Source: Isoetes taiwanensis
Lineage: Eukaryota > Streptophyta > Lycopodiopsida > Isoetales > Isoetaceae
DNA length: 64,000 nt
Direction of reading: 5' to 3'
Assembly (NCBI GenBank): GCA_021234155.1
Contig: JAJEKV010000073.1
Coordinates: forward strand, 1,896,001 to 1,960,000
The notes below the pieces were generated by a model. It made no database searches, had not been told where the DNA came from, and worked only from the letters and a program-made list of their open reading frames with translations. Within the stretch, counting starts at the first letter, position 1, and each line of letters starts with the position of its first letter. A program made the position numbers and the translations under genes. Shown here one piece after another: positions 34,501 through 47,753 of this stretch.

Positions 34501-36016
34501 ATGGCACCCAGAAGAACTAATGAGGCATCTGAGCCTACTGAAGCACAAGATAACCATGAAACTACTGCAGCACCTACTGTCACTATACAAGCAAATGCAG
34601 GTATGCCTTGTCAATACTTTGAGCTAAACGTGCCGATTCCAGTCCCTACTTTTGATCCGAGCATGAATGCCAACAATTTCCTCAAGACTTTTGAAGAGTA
34701 CTACCAAGAATATGGTTACAAAAAGGGCTGTAAGTTCTCTGAGTTTAAAAAATGTTTCAAAAATGATGAGGGCAGGGCTTGGTTAGAGTATGTTATAAGT
34801 TTAGGCACCAATTCTTGGGAAGAACTGGTTAAAAAGTTTTTGGCACGTTTTGGAAGTCTTGGACCCCCAAGATCTAATTTTTGAGTTGCAAACTTTTTGC
34901 ATTAAGCATGGTGAGAGTGTGCACCAATATGTTGAAAGATTCAATCTCTATCTTGTCAAATACCAAGTTAATCATGTTCCTAACCATACCTTGCATCTAG
35001 TGGCTTCTTTTATCAGGGGATTAAGCAGCAGACCGAGGATACACAGAAAGCTATTGAAGATCCAAAAACAAGAGGGATTTGACACAATACACAAGGCTTT
35101 CACCAAGGCTACTGAAATTGCAGATATGATATCTTACTTACCAGATGATGTGCACTCACCAAGTGATCCTTTCTTTCCAGATTATGAACAAGAGTATATG
35201 GGAGCAGCACCTGTACCTGTTTATGCTGTCCAAAAGGAAAAGAAGAAAGTAAAGATGGAGGATGATGAGGCTCCTGCAACAGATGTAAGAACAGAGATTA
35301 CCAAAGTGTCTGAGGCACTGGTTGAGGTAACCAAACAACTTCAAGAGCTGAAAAGCTCAAAATTTGAAAAGAAAACTTACCCTCCATGTGTGCATTGCTT
35401 TAGAGACACTCATTCTTCTGACTACTGCTGGTATAGGCCATGCACAAAGTGTGGAAAGAGAGGACATTTTGGTAAAGAATGCCCTGTGTGTGCATTTTGT
35501 AAGGCTGTGGGACATTATGAGGATAGATGCAGTGTTAAAGAGTATTTTGCCAGACAAGAAAAATCTAAAGTTAATGAGCCAAATGCATCTATAAGGTTTG
35601 TGCAGGAGATTGAGGAACAAGAGGAGATAATGGCTGTCCACACCAGAAGAATGAATAATGCCAAAGAAAGAGAATCAACACATGAGGAAGCTGACATCTT
35701 GAAACATAAGGATGCTGAGCAAGCAGTGGCTGTGCCTCCTCCTCCTGCTCAAAATTTTGTCAAGAAAGAAAAAGAGTGTGAGGATTTTGAATATTTGTTA
35801 AAGAATTCAAAAATCTGTGTAGACTTGCTGACCTTGCTCAAGATAGCTCTTTCTTATAGAAAAAAAGTTCTCAATCTGACTAAGGAAGATGAGTTTGCCC
35901 TAACAAACCACATTGAGGAGCACATGCTCACCCAGGATGATTATGATCCTGGAGCTTTCACTTGTGTTGCCAAAATGGGAAGAAAAATCCTAACCAAGGT
36001 TCTGCTAGATGGATGA
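34501..36016 (+). pseudogene. gag and start of protease of the Tat-like element, one frameshift
   Basis: The capsid-nucleocapsid precursor packages the element RNA. The ATG at 34501 opens MAPRRTNEASEPTEAQDNH. The capsid-type core contains NNFLKTFEEYYQEYG and WEELVKKFLARF, then after a shift of one frame near 34860 LIFELQTFCIKHGESVHQYV. Three CCHC knuckles follow at about 35385-35535: CVHCFRDTHSSDYC, CTKCGKRGHFGKEC and CAFCKAVGHYEDRC. A charged linker leads to the protease start, KILTKVLLDG, where an in-frame TGA (36014-36016) stops translation in the middle of the active-site loop. Pol continues in the same frame from 36032. With both breaks this copy cannot make a continuous Gag-Pol. Confidence 0.9.
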
Positions 36017-36031
36017 TCACCCCTGAATGTA

Positions 36032-38794
36032 ATGCCACACCATGTTATGAGGCTATGTGGTCTAGAAATAGACAAGAAGGCTCCAATGATCTTGAAATCT
36101 TTCTCTAACACAAAAATCAATCCAGTTGGAATAGTTAGCAACGTGCCTATTGATGTTGAAGGAATAATGGTTGCAGCTAACTTTGTGGTGGTTGCTTTTG
36201 AAGGGATAGAAGACAAATCAGATATATATGACTTACTTTTGGGCAGAAAGTGGCTTTCTACAGTTGATGCTAGGCCTGTGTGGTCAAAAGGAGAATGCAC
36301 TATTTCAAATGGCAAAAAAAAGGTAACATTGTACAATAAGTTAGGAGAATTTGAAAGCATGAATTTCATTGAAGAAGAAATGCTGCTATCAAATCCATGT
36401 GGAGAATTTGAGCTGAATGCAGTAGAGTTGGAGTCTAGCATGAAAATCCCAAAAGAGTTGGCTTCAGCTAAATCAGGTAATTTTGCTTATTTATGGTTTG
36501 ATGGTGGTGTCTCCAAAAGGCTTAATGTAGCATCTTCTGCTGCCATTCTCAAGGATGCTTCCAATAGATTGCTGGCTAAAGTAGAAAGAATTTATTCAAA
36601 TATCACTTCTAATATGGCAGAGTACAAGGCATTGATTGCAGGTCTTCAAGAAGCAAGAAATCTAAACATCAGTGATGTAATCATCTTTGGAGATTCTCAG
36701 CTCGTCTGCAGACAAATATCAGGAGAATATCAAGCTAAGAGTGAAGACATGATGCAGCTCAGAGATCAAGCTATGCTGGAACTGAAGAATTTTGGAACCT
36801 GGGAGTTCTGCCATGTGCCAAGGGAGCAAAATTGTGAAGCAGACTCGCTATGCAGAAGTGTGCTACTGGAACACTTAGCTGAGGGAGCAATACAAGAAGA
36901 TGAGCTTGAGAAGAAAGATCTGCAACAGCTATACCCCATCCTGGTAATCAATGCAAGTGAAGACAAACAGGTAAAGGAAATCAAGGTCAACAAGAAGGGT
37001 CTAGATAGGGTATTGTATGCTGGTGATTTGTTTAAAGAAGAGGACAATGCCTTTGTTACTAAATTCTTTGATGATTGGAAAGGTATCTTTGCTTGGGATT
37101 ATGATGAGTTGGTTGGTGTTGACAAAAGCATTTGTGAATTTGAAATCAAGATCAAGGAAGGTATGAAACCTGTTATACAAAAGTTAAGAAGGATTAATGC
37201 TTCTCTATTAGGTTTAATCAAGGAAGAGTTATACAAAATGAAAGATGCAGGTGTGACTGCAGAAATTGTAAATCCTGAGTGGCTATCTTGCATTGTTCCT
37301 GTTGAGAAGAAAAACAAGACCATTAGAATTTGCATAGATTATAGAGATCTAAACAAAGCCACTATCAAAGATTGCTATCCTTTGCCATTTCTGGAAGAAG
37401 TGCTGCATGCTGTAGCAGGGAAGGAGATTTACTCATTCTTAGATGGCTTTTCAGGTTTTAATCAAATAAGCATCAAGGAGATTGATCAGCCAAAAACTTC
37501 ATTTATCACACCTTGGGGAACATTTGCCATGAAAAGAATGCCATTTGGATTAATGAATGCATATGCAACATTCCAAAGAGCCATGGATACAATTTTTAGA
37601 GAAATGCCTGCCAATATTTTTCGTGTATTTTTGGATGACCTTTGTTTGGGAACTTCTCTGGAAAAACATTTTGATATGCTAACCATGTTGTTTGATTTGT
37701 GTAGAAAAGGAGGAGTGAGTTTGAACCCTAAAAAATGTGTTTTCCTATCCTCAAAGGGAGAGTTGCTTGGGCATGTAGTGTCTACAGCAGGAATTCAAAT
37801 ATCTGAAAGTAAGGTTGAAGCTTTAAAAAAACTAGCACCTCCAAAAACCCTCAAGCAGGTTAAAAGCTTCATGGGGATGACCAGCTTTTTGAGAATGTAT
37901 GTCCCTCATTTTTCCCACACTATGAGCCCAATTTCTAACCTCACAAAGGTTGGAAAGTTCTCCAAAAGTGAAAGCAAACATATCCTAATAGATTGGGATG
38001 AGCAATGCCAAGATTCTTTTGACAAGATCATTGATGCCATTTGTGAATCTATCCTACTTAAACCTCCTGATCTAGAGAAACCTTTCAAAGCTTATATCAG
38101 TGTAACAAAAAAGGCAATTGGTTTGGCGCTGCTGCAAGAGGACCATGTAATTGCTTTTGCAAGCAAGATGTGGTCTGATACTGAATTAAGGTATCCTAGG
38201 TTGGAGAAAAGTGCAGCAGCCTTGATGTTCTTGATAGAGAGACAAGGACATCTTCTTCAAAACAATCAGGTTCAAGTATTCATGAAACAAAATCCTTTGT
38301 CACTTCTTTTTGCAAAAAAGCAACCAAAGGCCAAACTGTGCAGGTGGGCTTGTAAGGTCCAAGCTTATGATATTACTGTAAAGGTGGTAAAGTTGATCGA
38401 GAATCCCAGCTCTTATCTTCCACATGTGTTGTTTGAATATGAAGATCAAGATGGTTTGGGCAATGATGATAATCTAACAAACTTGGTTTCTTTTGATGCA
38501 GAGAATACTGACTGGCAACTTGACATCAGAAATTATCTTGAGAACAATGAGCTGCCCAAGAATTTGAGTAGCAGTCAGGAGAGAAGATTCAAAGACAAGT
38601 GCAAAAAGTTCAGGCTAATTGAAGGTATTCTATGCAAAATTGACAAAGAAGGGATCTTGTTGAGATGTGTGGATGAAGAAGAGGCCAGAATGATAATTGA
38701 AGCATGTCATGAGGGAGTGTGGAGGACACTTTGCAGCAGATACAACTGCAAAAAAGATTCTAAGGTCAGGATACTTTTGGCCCACTCTTTTTAA
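36032..38794 (+). pseudogene. pol: protease remainder, relocated RNase H, RT, dead RNase H
   Basis: 920 codons. Residues 1-100 finish the protease (IYDLLLGRKWL at 65-75). Residues 150-275 are a complete archaeal-like RNase H with all catalytic acids: WFDGG (D157), NMAEYKAL (E197), FGDSQL (D221) and REQNCEADS (D271). Residues 375-640 are reverse transcriptase: RICIDYRDLNKATIKDCYPL, SFLDGFSGF (D471) and FLDD (535-536). Residues 680-800 are the usual gypsy RNase H by position and framework (AIGLALLQ, FASKMW, NPLSLL, CRWACKVQAYD). There the four catalytic sites read S690, S727, K752 and Y795 instead of D, E, D, D. In the plant Tat elements I know, the extra RNase H follows RT. The integrase zinc finger continues in another frame after residue 895. 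Confidence 0.93.
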
Positions 38795-39789
38795 GGATTG
38801 TTATGAGACTATAAAATGCTGCCATAAATGTCAGATCTTTGGTAAAAAAAACTCTGCAACCAGCTGCCCTGACTGCAATAACTTCCCCTGGACCTTTCCA
38901 AATGTGGGGGCTGGATTTTATAGGCCCCATAGATCCACCTTCTTCAGCTCAACACCAGTTTATATCAGTGGCCACTGATTACTTTACCAAATGGGCAGAG
39001 GCAATTCCTTTGAGAGAAGCTAATGCTCAAGCCACTGCAAGGTTTCTGCATGAAAACATTTGTGTCAGGTTTGGCATTCCCTTTAAAATAGTTTCTGACA
39101 GAGGTAGCCAGTTCATCAACCATACAATTGCCATACTACTAGCCACCTTGAAAGTCAAACATACCAAAAGTTCGTCCTATTACCCTCAGGGAAATGGCCA
39201 GGCAGAATCAACCAATAAGACTCTCAAATCTATTCTCAAGAAAACCATCAGTGTTTCAAAAAAGGATTGGCATTTGAAGCTCCATGATGCACTTTGGGCA
39301 TACAGAACTACCATCAAAATAGCTACAAAACACACTCCTTTCAGTTTGGTGTATGGGATAGAATCAATGCTGCCTATAGAATTAGAACTTCCATCACTCA
39401 GACTGGCTTATCAAATTAATTTGGAAATGGATGAGGCTCTAAAAGAAAGATTTGTGAGATTGATGCAGCTTGAGGAGCATAGATATGAAGCAGAGAATGC
39501 AGTCATGAGGAAAAAGGCTAAAGATATTGCAGCCTTTAAAGCAGCACACAAATTACAGGGATTCTTAAAAACAGGAGAGTTGGTGTTGAAGTGGAACAAG
39601 TCAAGGGAAGAAATAGCATCCAAATTTGAGAGTCTTTGGGAAGGACCATTTGAAGTGATAGGGACAGCTGGCAGAGATTCATATTGGCTGAAAGATATTG
39701 CTGATGGCAGAGAATTGATGAACCCTATCAACATTGTGCACCTAAAGAGGTACTGGCAACAACATGTTGCCCTTGCTTTGTTCAACTAA
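38697..39789 (+). pseudogene. Integrase of the Tat-like element, in two frames
   Basis: It inserts the cDNA into the genome. The N-terminal HHCC zinc finger is read at 38697-38890 (ECGGHFAADTTAKKI, GYFWPTL, CCHKCQ). The core lies in another frame at 38839-39789: GLDFIGP (D26), IVSDRGSQF (D87) and GQAEST (E123), spacing DD35E exactly. It ends with the usual GPFEVIG and INIVHLKRYW segment; no chromodomain follows. Frameshifts separate it from pol and split zinc finger from core. The core ORF itself (316 codons) is open. Confidence 0.92.
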
Positions 39790-40515
39790 AATCTTTCTGG
39801 AAAGATGTAGTTAGGATTAGTTAGTGCATTGCTCAAAAAAATAAAAAACAGAAAAAAGCAAAATATAAAAAAAAGCTTCAGTAGGATGAAAACAAAAAAT
39901 TAATTAAGCCTATTTTAGTAAATCAAGTTCTGCTTTGAAGTTATTGTTTGTGTACTAATGAGTTTCTAGTGTTGCAAGTACAAAAGGGCTATGCAAATCG
40001 TGATCAACTGAAGGAGTGATTTAATACTGATCATAGTTCCATGCAGGTGCATCTGAGCATATCACTCACACATCTCTTTCACTACACTACATTATACTTC
40101 ATCATCTGGAGTTGCTGCCATCACCTCCACACCAGCAACTCATGTGAACTAACAAGCTTTATTTTCACATGCAGGTGCATCCTTATGTCTGCCTCCATCT
40201 ATCATCTGATCAGGAGTTGACCTCATTACATCTGAAAACCCTCTACATCTTCATAAAGTTCCCAAGCTGCTGTCACACCACCATCTTGCAGCTTTTCATA
40301 ACTAAAGAGATTTATTTTCCATGCAGGTTCATCTGAAAAGAGCATCATTCACATATACATTCATAATGCCAGATCTATCACTTTCAAATCCATATGCAGG
40401 TCATTGAGTTGCCAACCATATTCTCACATTGGCAACTGGCTGGAGCTATGTCATGAAGTACAAACAGCAAGTCAAAGGGGCTGGTAGACCAGCCTTTTCT
40501 CTTAGTTTGGCATAA
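39790..40515 (+). other. Non-coding tail of the Tat-like element with ATGCAGGT repeats
   Basis: About 725 bp between integrase and 3' LTR. ATGCAGGT followed by GCATC, TCATC or CATTG occurs at 40041, 40169, 40321 and 40394, within diverged repeats about 70-150 bp apart. Tandem repeats in this place are known in Tat/Ogre elements. The nearest purine tract, AAAGGGG (40474-40480), lies 35 bases before the LTR. Confidence 0.6.
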
Positions 40516-43041
40516 TGCTGCCATGCCATGGCAGCATGGAAGAGCTAAGCACATCTTTGCACTAATCCTCTCATCTTGATCTGGTTTGAAAGACAATAGG
40601 GAAATGCTTCACTAGCATACATCAAGAATTTGAAGAGCAAAGGAAGGACAATTGACTCAAGTCACTCAAGAGATACAAGAGGTCAAACAAGCAAAGGAGG
40701 TGAAGAAAGTAGAGAAAGAAGACCCCTTGAAGAATATTCCATGGTATGTAGCTACTTGTGATCTTGGCATCTTTGGCATTTTGATCCCCTTCTCCATTTA
40801 CCCCACTATCCTAAAATACCATTGAACTTTGATCCCTTGCCCATATACCTCTCAAAGTCAAACTTGTACTTGAAAGTTCTTTCTAGTCAAAACACACTTC
40901 CATGGAACACCCACTTGCTCCATCATCCACAAGTTCAAAAGTGACTTGACTTGGTCATAATCTCATTTCGAGAAATCAATATCTCATGCAACTTGACCTA
41001 AGTGAAAAGAAAGTTGCAAAATTCCTAAAAGAAGTGTTCAAAACTCAAGTGTGCCCTAGGAGGCACTAAGAAGTTACTCCATAAAAGAAATTGGCTTCTA
41101 AATGAGCACTTGTAGGGCCAAGTCACTTCACACCTCACTTCATGTGCCAAGTCATCATATTCATCACCATTCTAGCCATGACATGTCAAACTCCCATGTT
41201 CAAATCAAAATCCATATCAAAGCATCAAACTAGCATCATTGTTGCCACATCACCATTGACACCTCATCACTACACACTCATCATACACATCATCTCCACA
41301 TCATCCAAAAATTTTGACTAGAAAGAATTTTCAAGCTCAAGTTGGCTAACACATCATCATTCCATTAGCCACATCATACCCACCTAGCCTTGTCATCATT
41401 TCCAAATGCCACATCATCCACTCCTTAGCTCCATTTTTGCCAAATTCAAAAGTGCTCCATTGTGAGAAGAGATTCCAGAATCTTATAGAGTGCAAAAAAA
41501 GATTCCCTTAGGAAAAAAGAAATTTGAAAAAAGGCTCTATTTTGGACATCACAGTTGCTTCCTAGGGAATCGTGCCATAGGGCTTGGGGGTGCAAAAATT
41601 TTCCTATCTACCCCCAAAGTCTATCTCTCTTTCCAGCCAATCTCCCCATGCCGCGTGGAACATCCGGGCGTGTGGGGCGGTACCGGATCCCACGTGGATA
41701 TTGCACGCAATAATTATAAATGATGGATTTTCTTTTCCTTATATACCCATGTCGCCAAAACCCAATTAAGCCTGTGGGATATTGATCTTCGAACTGCCAA
41801 GAACCCTAAATCTGGAAACCGCCAAGATCCGTCCAATTCTCGCAAAACAACCATGCAATCATGATCTTTAATGGCCGAATTACCCTGTGTAATGTCAAGA
41901 ATGCATCAGAGAAGCAAAAAGACAGAGAATTGAATTGAATGAGCCAAGAACGCAACAGAACAGGGGAAATTCAAAAGGGGCTTTTCTGCACAAAAGGAAT
42001 TCGAGGGCTTTGAGGCAAAGAAGTGATTCCTGGCTTTGAAGAAGGACCGGCTTGATGATCCTGAGCTTGATCCCGACCTCCAATGTTCACCTCTGATTCA
42101 GATTATTGACTCAATTCTCTGGATTGTTTGAATGTATACCTATTTGATTCTGTGCCCAAGACCATGAGCTTGGGATATTGCATTGTATCTCTTGAGTGTT
42201 TGATTTAATTGAAAATCCGACCTTTGTAGTGATCTGTTTGTGTTGCATTGAAATCCATTCCCAAAAAGAAAACAATCATAAGAAGCTAGGCGTGTTGTTT
42301 TTGCCCAGATCGTCAGATAAAAGTAGTCTGCCTATTTAGCATGTCTTTGGAAAAGGAAAAAGCTAAGTTCTTGTCAAGACTAAATTCCAAAACTATTCTG
42401 AGTCGATATGTTTAGATCCAATTGTGTTGCACAATAGGCACTGAGCATATAAGAGCAATCATTTGAGCATTAATCTTGCCAAGCAAGATGTTTTGAGCAA
42501 GGCAACATTAGACACACGTGCAACCCTTTACTGAAAAGCATCTTCTTTCAGAGTAGTTCATTCCTTACAGTTCTAGGCAAAAAGTCATCAAAAGAAAAAA
42601 TTAGGTCCTCTTTTGGCAAAAGGGAGATTTGGCCCTTATTGTGCAGGCAAATCTGAGCAGAATAGAATTGGTAAGTCCAGAAAATTCCTTCTCAACATCG
42701 AGTTTCAAATTTTAGCTCTCTGCCAGGGATATTGACCAAAAATTGACTGGGTCAGTGATCAAATTTTGGCCTGTCTAACCTTGTCAGACCTCACTGAGTT
42801 TTTGTAGTCTGTTAGTATAAAGTGTTGAGCATCTTGAGGAGTGAAATCCACATCCATAGCTTAATAGATCACATACTGCAAGTTATTTTGTGGAGCAGAC
42901 TTTTTGGCCTTCAGGGAAGCATACTCCCAGTGAAATTTTGTGCACTATTTCTGGAATCTTTGCACTTAGAGTGGTTGCCTCAAGCAACCTGGAGGTTCTA
43001 AACCACTGAGGTTGAAGGTATTGCCAGGAACACCTTCAACA
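40516..43041 (+). repeat. 3' LTR of the Tat-like element
   Basis: 2526 bp, starting with the same palindrome as the 5' LTR (40516-40536) and ending at the CTCAA target duplication (43042-43046). It differs from the 5' LTR by small indels near 40970, 41680, 41900 and 41960 and by scattered substitutions. Confidence 0.95.
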
Positions 43042-43046
43042 CTCAA

Positions 43047-44330
43047 CATACACATAGCATCAACAGACTATTCAAACTGTATAAGAAAAACTATCAGATA
43101 TGAACAAACCTTGATGTCCAGCCAGATCACCTCAAGAACAGTTCGATTTTAGTTTTGATGCAATACTGCAGCTCTGAATCTGCACAAAAATATTAGTATG
43201 TTTTAGATAATTTTTTTCTTACATCCAAAACCCAAAGCACAAATCTTATCAATGCATGCTTCAAGATGTTTCTTCATAGATATCATTGATTCATCTGCAT
43301 CCTTTCCGGAAATAGATATGATAGTATTAGTTCTGGCTGAGAAAACGCAGACTTCAGCATATACGCAACATCAGACCCTTCAAATGAAAATAGCAATATT
43401 ATAAGGTGCCAAAGACCTTGTTGTCATCGCCCCTAGCAGCAACTCAATTTCATCCCTGATGCAACACTTGCTCTTGGAATTTACATAGAAACATTAGTAT
43501 GTTCTACATACCGTTCCCTCTTCTTCCATAGAGCGCAAAGCCTAAACTTTACCAGTAGAACTTCAATAAAAAATAATTTAAAGCAGATGAAAGCTTGGGT
43601 TGAAAGAAGTATGAAAGCTTGGGCTCTGTCCATTGGAGAGAGAAGGAACGACGCAGCTGCAATGGACCCCAACACCCTCACAACATAAAAAAGAAGATGT
43701 GTACCTTGTGGAAGATGCTCCTTGAAGCTTCTTTTCAACATCAAGAGTTTTGAATTTCTCTATGTACAAACCATTCATGTCCAAAGCATAATCAAAAGCA
43801 TATTTCTACTCATACGCCTCCAAATTATTGCAAACTTCATATGGCCTTGGAATCGCACCCTCAAGAATAGACACACACTGCCATTTGCAAGGTCGCCAAG
43901 TTTTGATAATATTGTCTTATGCAAAAAACAGATCAGGAGGGGAAACATGTATAAACTCCATTGTGCCACATAATCCATACCTCTTTGGACTTTGTATACA
44001 TCGAACTTTGTATACATCTCTGGCCAAACATAACCAAGACAAAAAAACGTAGAATAAGAAGCTGCTAAAGAGAGTTTCATTTATTGAATCACAAAAAGGT
44101 CTCATGGTTGAAATGGTCAATGCCGGATGGTTTTCTAGAGTTGAATTCATATGGCATAGAAGCTGCTTTGCCTTTAATAGACAGGACTGGAATCTTCAAC
44201 AATAAACGAGTGCCAAAGAATCCATCACGAGCTGATATGATCACAACCTGCCACTGCAAAAAATGAGGCCCAAGGTGTCTAGATTTCTGAAACTTTTTAA
44301 ACTAATGCAAAAATAAGAAGCCTTACTCTT
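43047..44330. other. Helitron 2 filler between the Tat-like element and an inner hairpin
   Basis: AT-rich sequence without a recognised gene. Two loosely similar stretches around ATTAGTATGTT (about 43190 and 43490) hint at an old duplication. Confidence 0.4.
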
Positions 44331-44331
44331 A

Positions 44332-44359
44332 ATAGTTATGGTGCCCGGCATTGCCGGGC
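44332..44359 (-). other. Internal Helitron 3'-type terminus, deviant end
   Basis: On the minus strand, hairpin GCCCGGC-AAT-GCCGGGC (44359-44343) is followed by seven bases and CTAT, then T. This copies the terminator at 30149 but with CTAT where CTAG is expected. It lies inside Helitron 2. Confidence 0.6.
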
Positions 44360-47300
44360 TTTAGATCCATGTGAACTCGAAATGGGGCTTTAAGGCAATT
44401 TGTGTTAAAATATATAGTGGAAGAGGACTAAATGGTTTGATATCTATTTTTTAAATTTAATTTTTCTGATGTGTGTCTAGAGCAGACAGCTGATGCGTTC
44501 CACTTCTTGAATCGAGTTCTATGGTCGGTCTGTGGCCCCTGGGAAACTAACGTTTGTGACTTGCAAATGTTCTAAAAATATATAGCACTCCATTCATATT
44601 TCATGGATCAATTAAAATTGTGGATGGCTATTCTAATCAGCCTTCGAATAAATAGCATGTGGTTTTTGATGGAAAAACATGAGTTTATACATATTTATTG
44701 TTTGTTCTCCTTGTGTTGTTTATCATTTCTGATTCTTTTGTCTAGTGCTAATAATGTATTTTGTTAAGGTGTGCATTAACGTTTCTGAGTAGATTAACAA
44801 ATCATTAAACCACCAAACTTGAAGAGTTATTAGACATAGACATGAAAAGCTACGTGCAAGCCGTGTACTACTTATATTATATCCAGCCATGGAGTTATAG
44901 TTGTAGTATAGTTGCAATTTTGTTGACGTGAACAAAAATAGTTGCATTATTAGACAATAGGATAAAAGTACTATTCTTCTTTGGTGGCATCGGAAACCAT
45001 TCAAAAGACACTCTCAAAAGACACTCTCTTGCTTATGGTCCATCAATGAGTGCGGCCATGCACATCATATCGAGTTTAGCATTGAAAGTAGATCCTAGAA
45101 GGGGGAGTGAAGCTCGAAAAACTATTGTGTGGTAGGGCAACACAATGTATACTTGTTCAATGAAGAATTTAGGCCAATCGTAATTTTTTTGTTACCAAAC
45201 CGGAAAATCCCAAATTAACAAGATTGATTGACGTCGTACATGATTGTTCTTTAATACTCTAGTAGCAAACATGTGTTTATGGAAGAAAGTTTATTTTGAA
45301 ATTTATCTTTCTATATACCTGCATTGAAGCACTGTGAGCCATGTTCTGCACAACATTAAAAATGACTCATTGCAGCAAAGGACATGGAGTAAAACTCACA
45401 ATCCATTTAAAAGAGTCTAATGAAGCAACCTATAGAACATTCTATAGAGGTTAGAAGATGTACCTGAGAAAATAGGCATCATGGCAAACCATTTGTGGGC
45501 CACTCTATTTATGACTCATCTTTACCATGTAGAGGTAGGTGGTTCAAACCATGTGCTGCTAAATTAGTGTAGCAGGATCTCATGCTAGCGATGTTAAATG
45601 AAAAAGGGAAAAGAAACATTTAAGGGTAAAAAAGTCCACTGATTCCAAAAATGTCGCCTTAAGTCTATAGTGACTTAAGCATTGGCTTGCAAAGCAAACA
45701 TAAGATCCAAGCAGTTAAGATCTATGTAGTTAGTTATATGTCAATTACAGCCAGATCTTAGTCATTACACGTGGTACACATGCTTCAAGCAGTACTTTCC
45801 ACAACACTGCAAGCAGCAACAATCATCACATATGGTAGACATGCTTCCAATAGTAGAAATCACAACACTGAATGCAACAACAAATTGAAGATCAAAATTA
45901 TTTTGGACCATGAGGCAAGATTTAAAACATATTAATGACTCACCTTAGATGAAAACGATAGAAGGAAGCACAACGAAGCTGATATATAAGAAATTCAATC
46001 CTAAGTGGCTGCTTTATGCATGCAAATTATGAGCCACACTGCCCATCTTGAGCTAGACAAATGAAATGATGATTATCCTCAATTTGAACCATATACAAAT
46101 AGAGCATATAGAGCTACAAATCGGGCATGACTATTCTGTTCACTTTTCACAGCTGGAACATTCCATTTTCAGACATCACTATCTTTGTTAAGCAAAGTCT
46201 TTAATAATACTCAGTCATCTATAAAATGCATTGACCATAACCCTTACAATTGCAAAGATGATTCATAATGACTGTTGCTCCCTTATCCTAATATGGATCC
46301 AAATAGGATAGGTCTCGTTGTTACAGCTGTGTTGCCAGGCTACATCCTGCCAAACCGAAAAGCATTTCACAAAACAGATTTTTGCCTTACACATGTTAGA
46401 AAGAACATATATCAATCTCTAAGCAGGTGAATAAAAAGAATGGAACGAAGCGAGCTAACTTGTTCAGTAGTAACATCTAATTCAACAAAAAGATTGAAAA
46501 ATTATGACAATGGTTTACTTATAAAGGCTATTGCATGCACTATATGTCAATTCATCCAAAGCCATCTGGTAGGGCAAGGCTTCAGATAGACATGGCATTT
46601 TCTTACTTATTTTCAGCTCAAGAATCGTAGAAAGCTTGAACTATCAAGCAACGAAGATAGACAAAGAAGTCAAACTCAAGAAGCTAAACATGATAAGATC
46701 TTTACCCAAAAACAGCCGCCTTCAAGGAAAATGTCCTGTAAGAGGCCTACACCGAAGACATCATGAGCATACAATCTATTTTTGGAACAAAATATCCTTT
46801 GTGTAGGCAAAATATAAACCTCATCTTAGATTTACCTGCAATCTCACTTCGTCTACAACCCATATGAAGCAATATTTGCAAATCAAAGATATCATGAAGC
46901 AAGAACTTGCTTCAAAAACCTGATACTTGAATCCTGGTAGTGGGCCAAACCTAAATCAAAGAATAGAAAAATGTGGATCAAATAAGAACTCGGAGTACCT
47001 GGAATGGAGTAGCAGTATCCTGCTATTACTTACCAAAAAAACGAAATGGATAGATGGCGCAAGGTGCAAAAATAAAAGTCGGACTGAAAAAACGAATTGG
47101 GGAGGAATAGAAGGAGATTGTCGCTTATTTGCAAAATTCAAGGGTCCGTTTTTTGGCAGCAAACAAAGGACTCAACTGGCGTGTAACAGAACTAAGCCTT
47201 TTCCCCAAATCCAGACCTGTTGATGCTCTGCAAAGGAAAAATCATGGACCTCCATGTCCAATCTATGGCCTGGGCAAGAAAGGAATAAGAAAAATGACCA

Positions 47301-47713
47301 GCATGCCTTCTTGAAGATCTGAAACGAACCCATTTGCAAATAACTGAGGGGATCAAAGGGTTCAAATCTGAGCAAATGCTGCTTGTAATAAGCATTTTGG
47401 GCACCTCTACTATGCCTAGGAAGAACGCTGAAATGCTCTAACCTCCACCATAACCTGTGCAAACATGGATAAATAAAGAACTCTCTTAGTCATGAGCGGG
47501 CAGAAGAGAAGCCTGAAGAAGAATATAAGAGAATACCATAGATTTGTAGAGGGGGCAGAGATATCCTCAAGGCCATAGCCACACCGCACTACCTTGTACA
47601 GGCTGCTTCAAAATCGGCATTGAATGCCTCCTCTGTTTGGAGAATTCAAAATCCACATTGAATGCCCGCAACCAACGTCCCGCAAGGGGAACCCAAGGAA
47701 AAACGCAAACTGG
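44360..47713. other. Helitron 2 filler, 5' side
   Basis: AT-rich and without a long frame. I see no recognisable gene. Captured host fragments are possible but I could not identify any. Confidence 0.4.
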
Positions 47714-47753
47714 AAGGGAACGCCGCATGCGGCGTAAGATGCAACATTCCCTT
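47714..47753. repeat. Helitron 5' subterminal GC hairpin, copy 3
   Basis: The core palindrome ACGCCGCATGCGGCGT (47720-47735) is perfect. An outer pair, AAGGGAA and TTCCCTT, closes it. It is 40 bases inside the Helitron 2 5' end and related to the hairpins at 8753 and 13145. Confidence 0.8.

Larger units (their letters stand above)
31920..43041 (+). mobile_element. Complete Ty3/gypsy Tat-like retrotransposon (11.1 kb)
   Basis: LTRs of 2538 and 2526 bp begin TG and end CA. By eye they differ at roughly 30 positions plus a few indels (about 1%), so the insertion is recent. The interior has a tRNA-Gln type primer site, gag with three zinc knuckles, protease, an extra RNase H, reverse transcriptase, a degenerate RNase H and a DD35E integrase. 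Coding is interrupted by frameshifts and one stop at the protease. There is no obvious polypurine tract at the 3' LTR. It inserted into Helitron 2. Confidence 0.95.
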
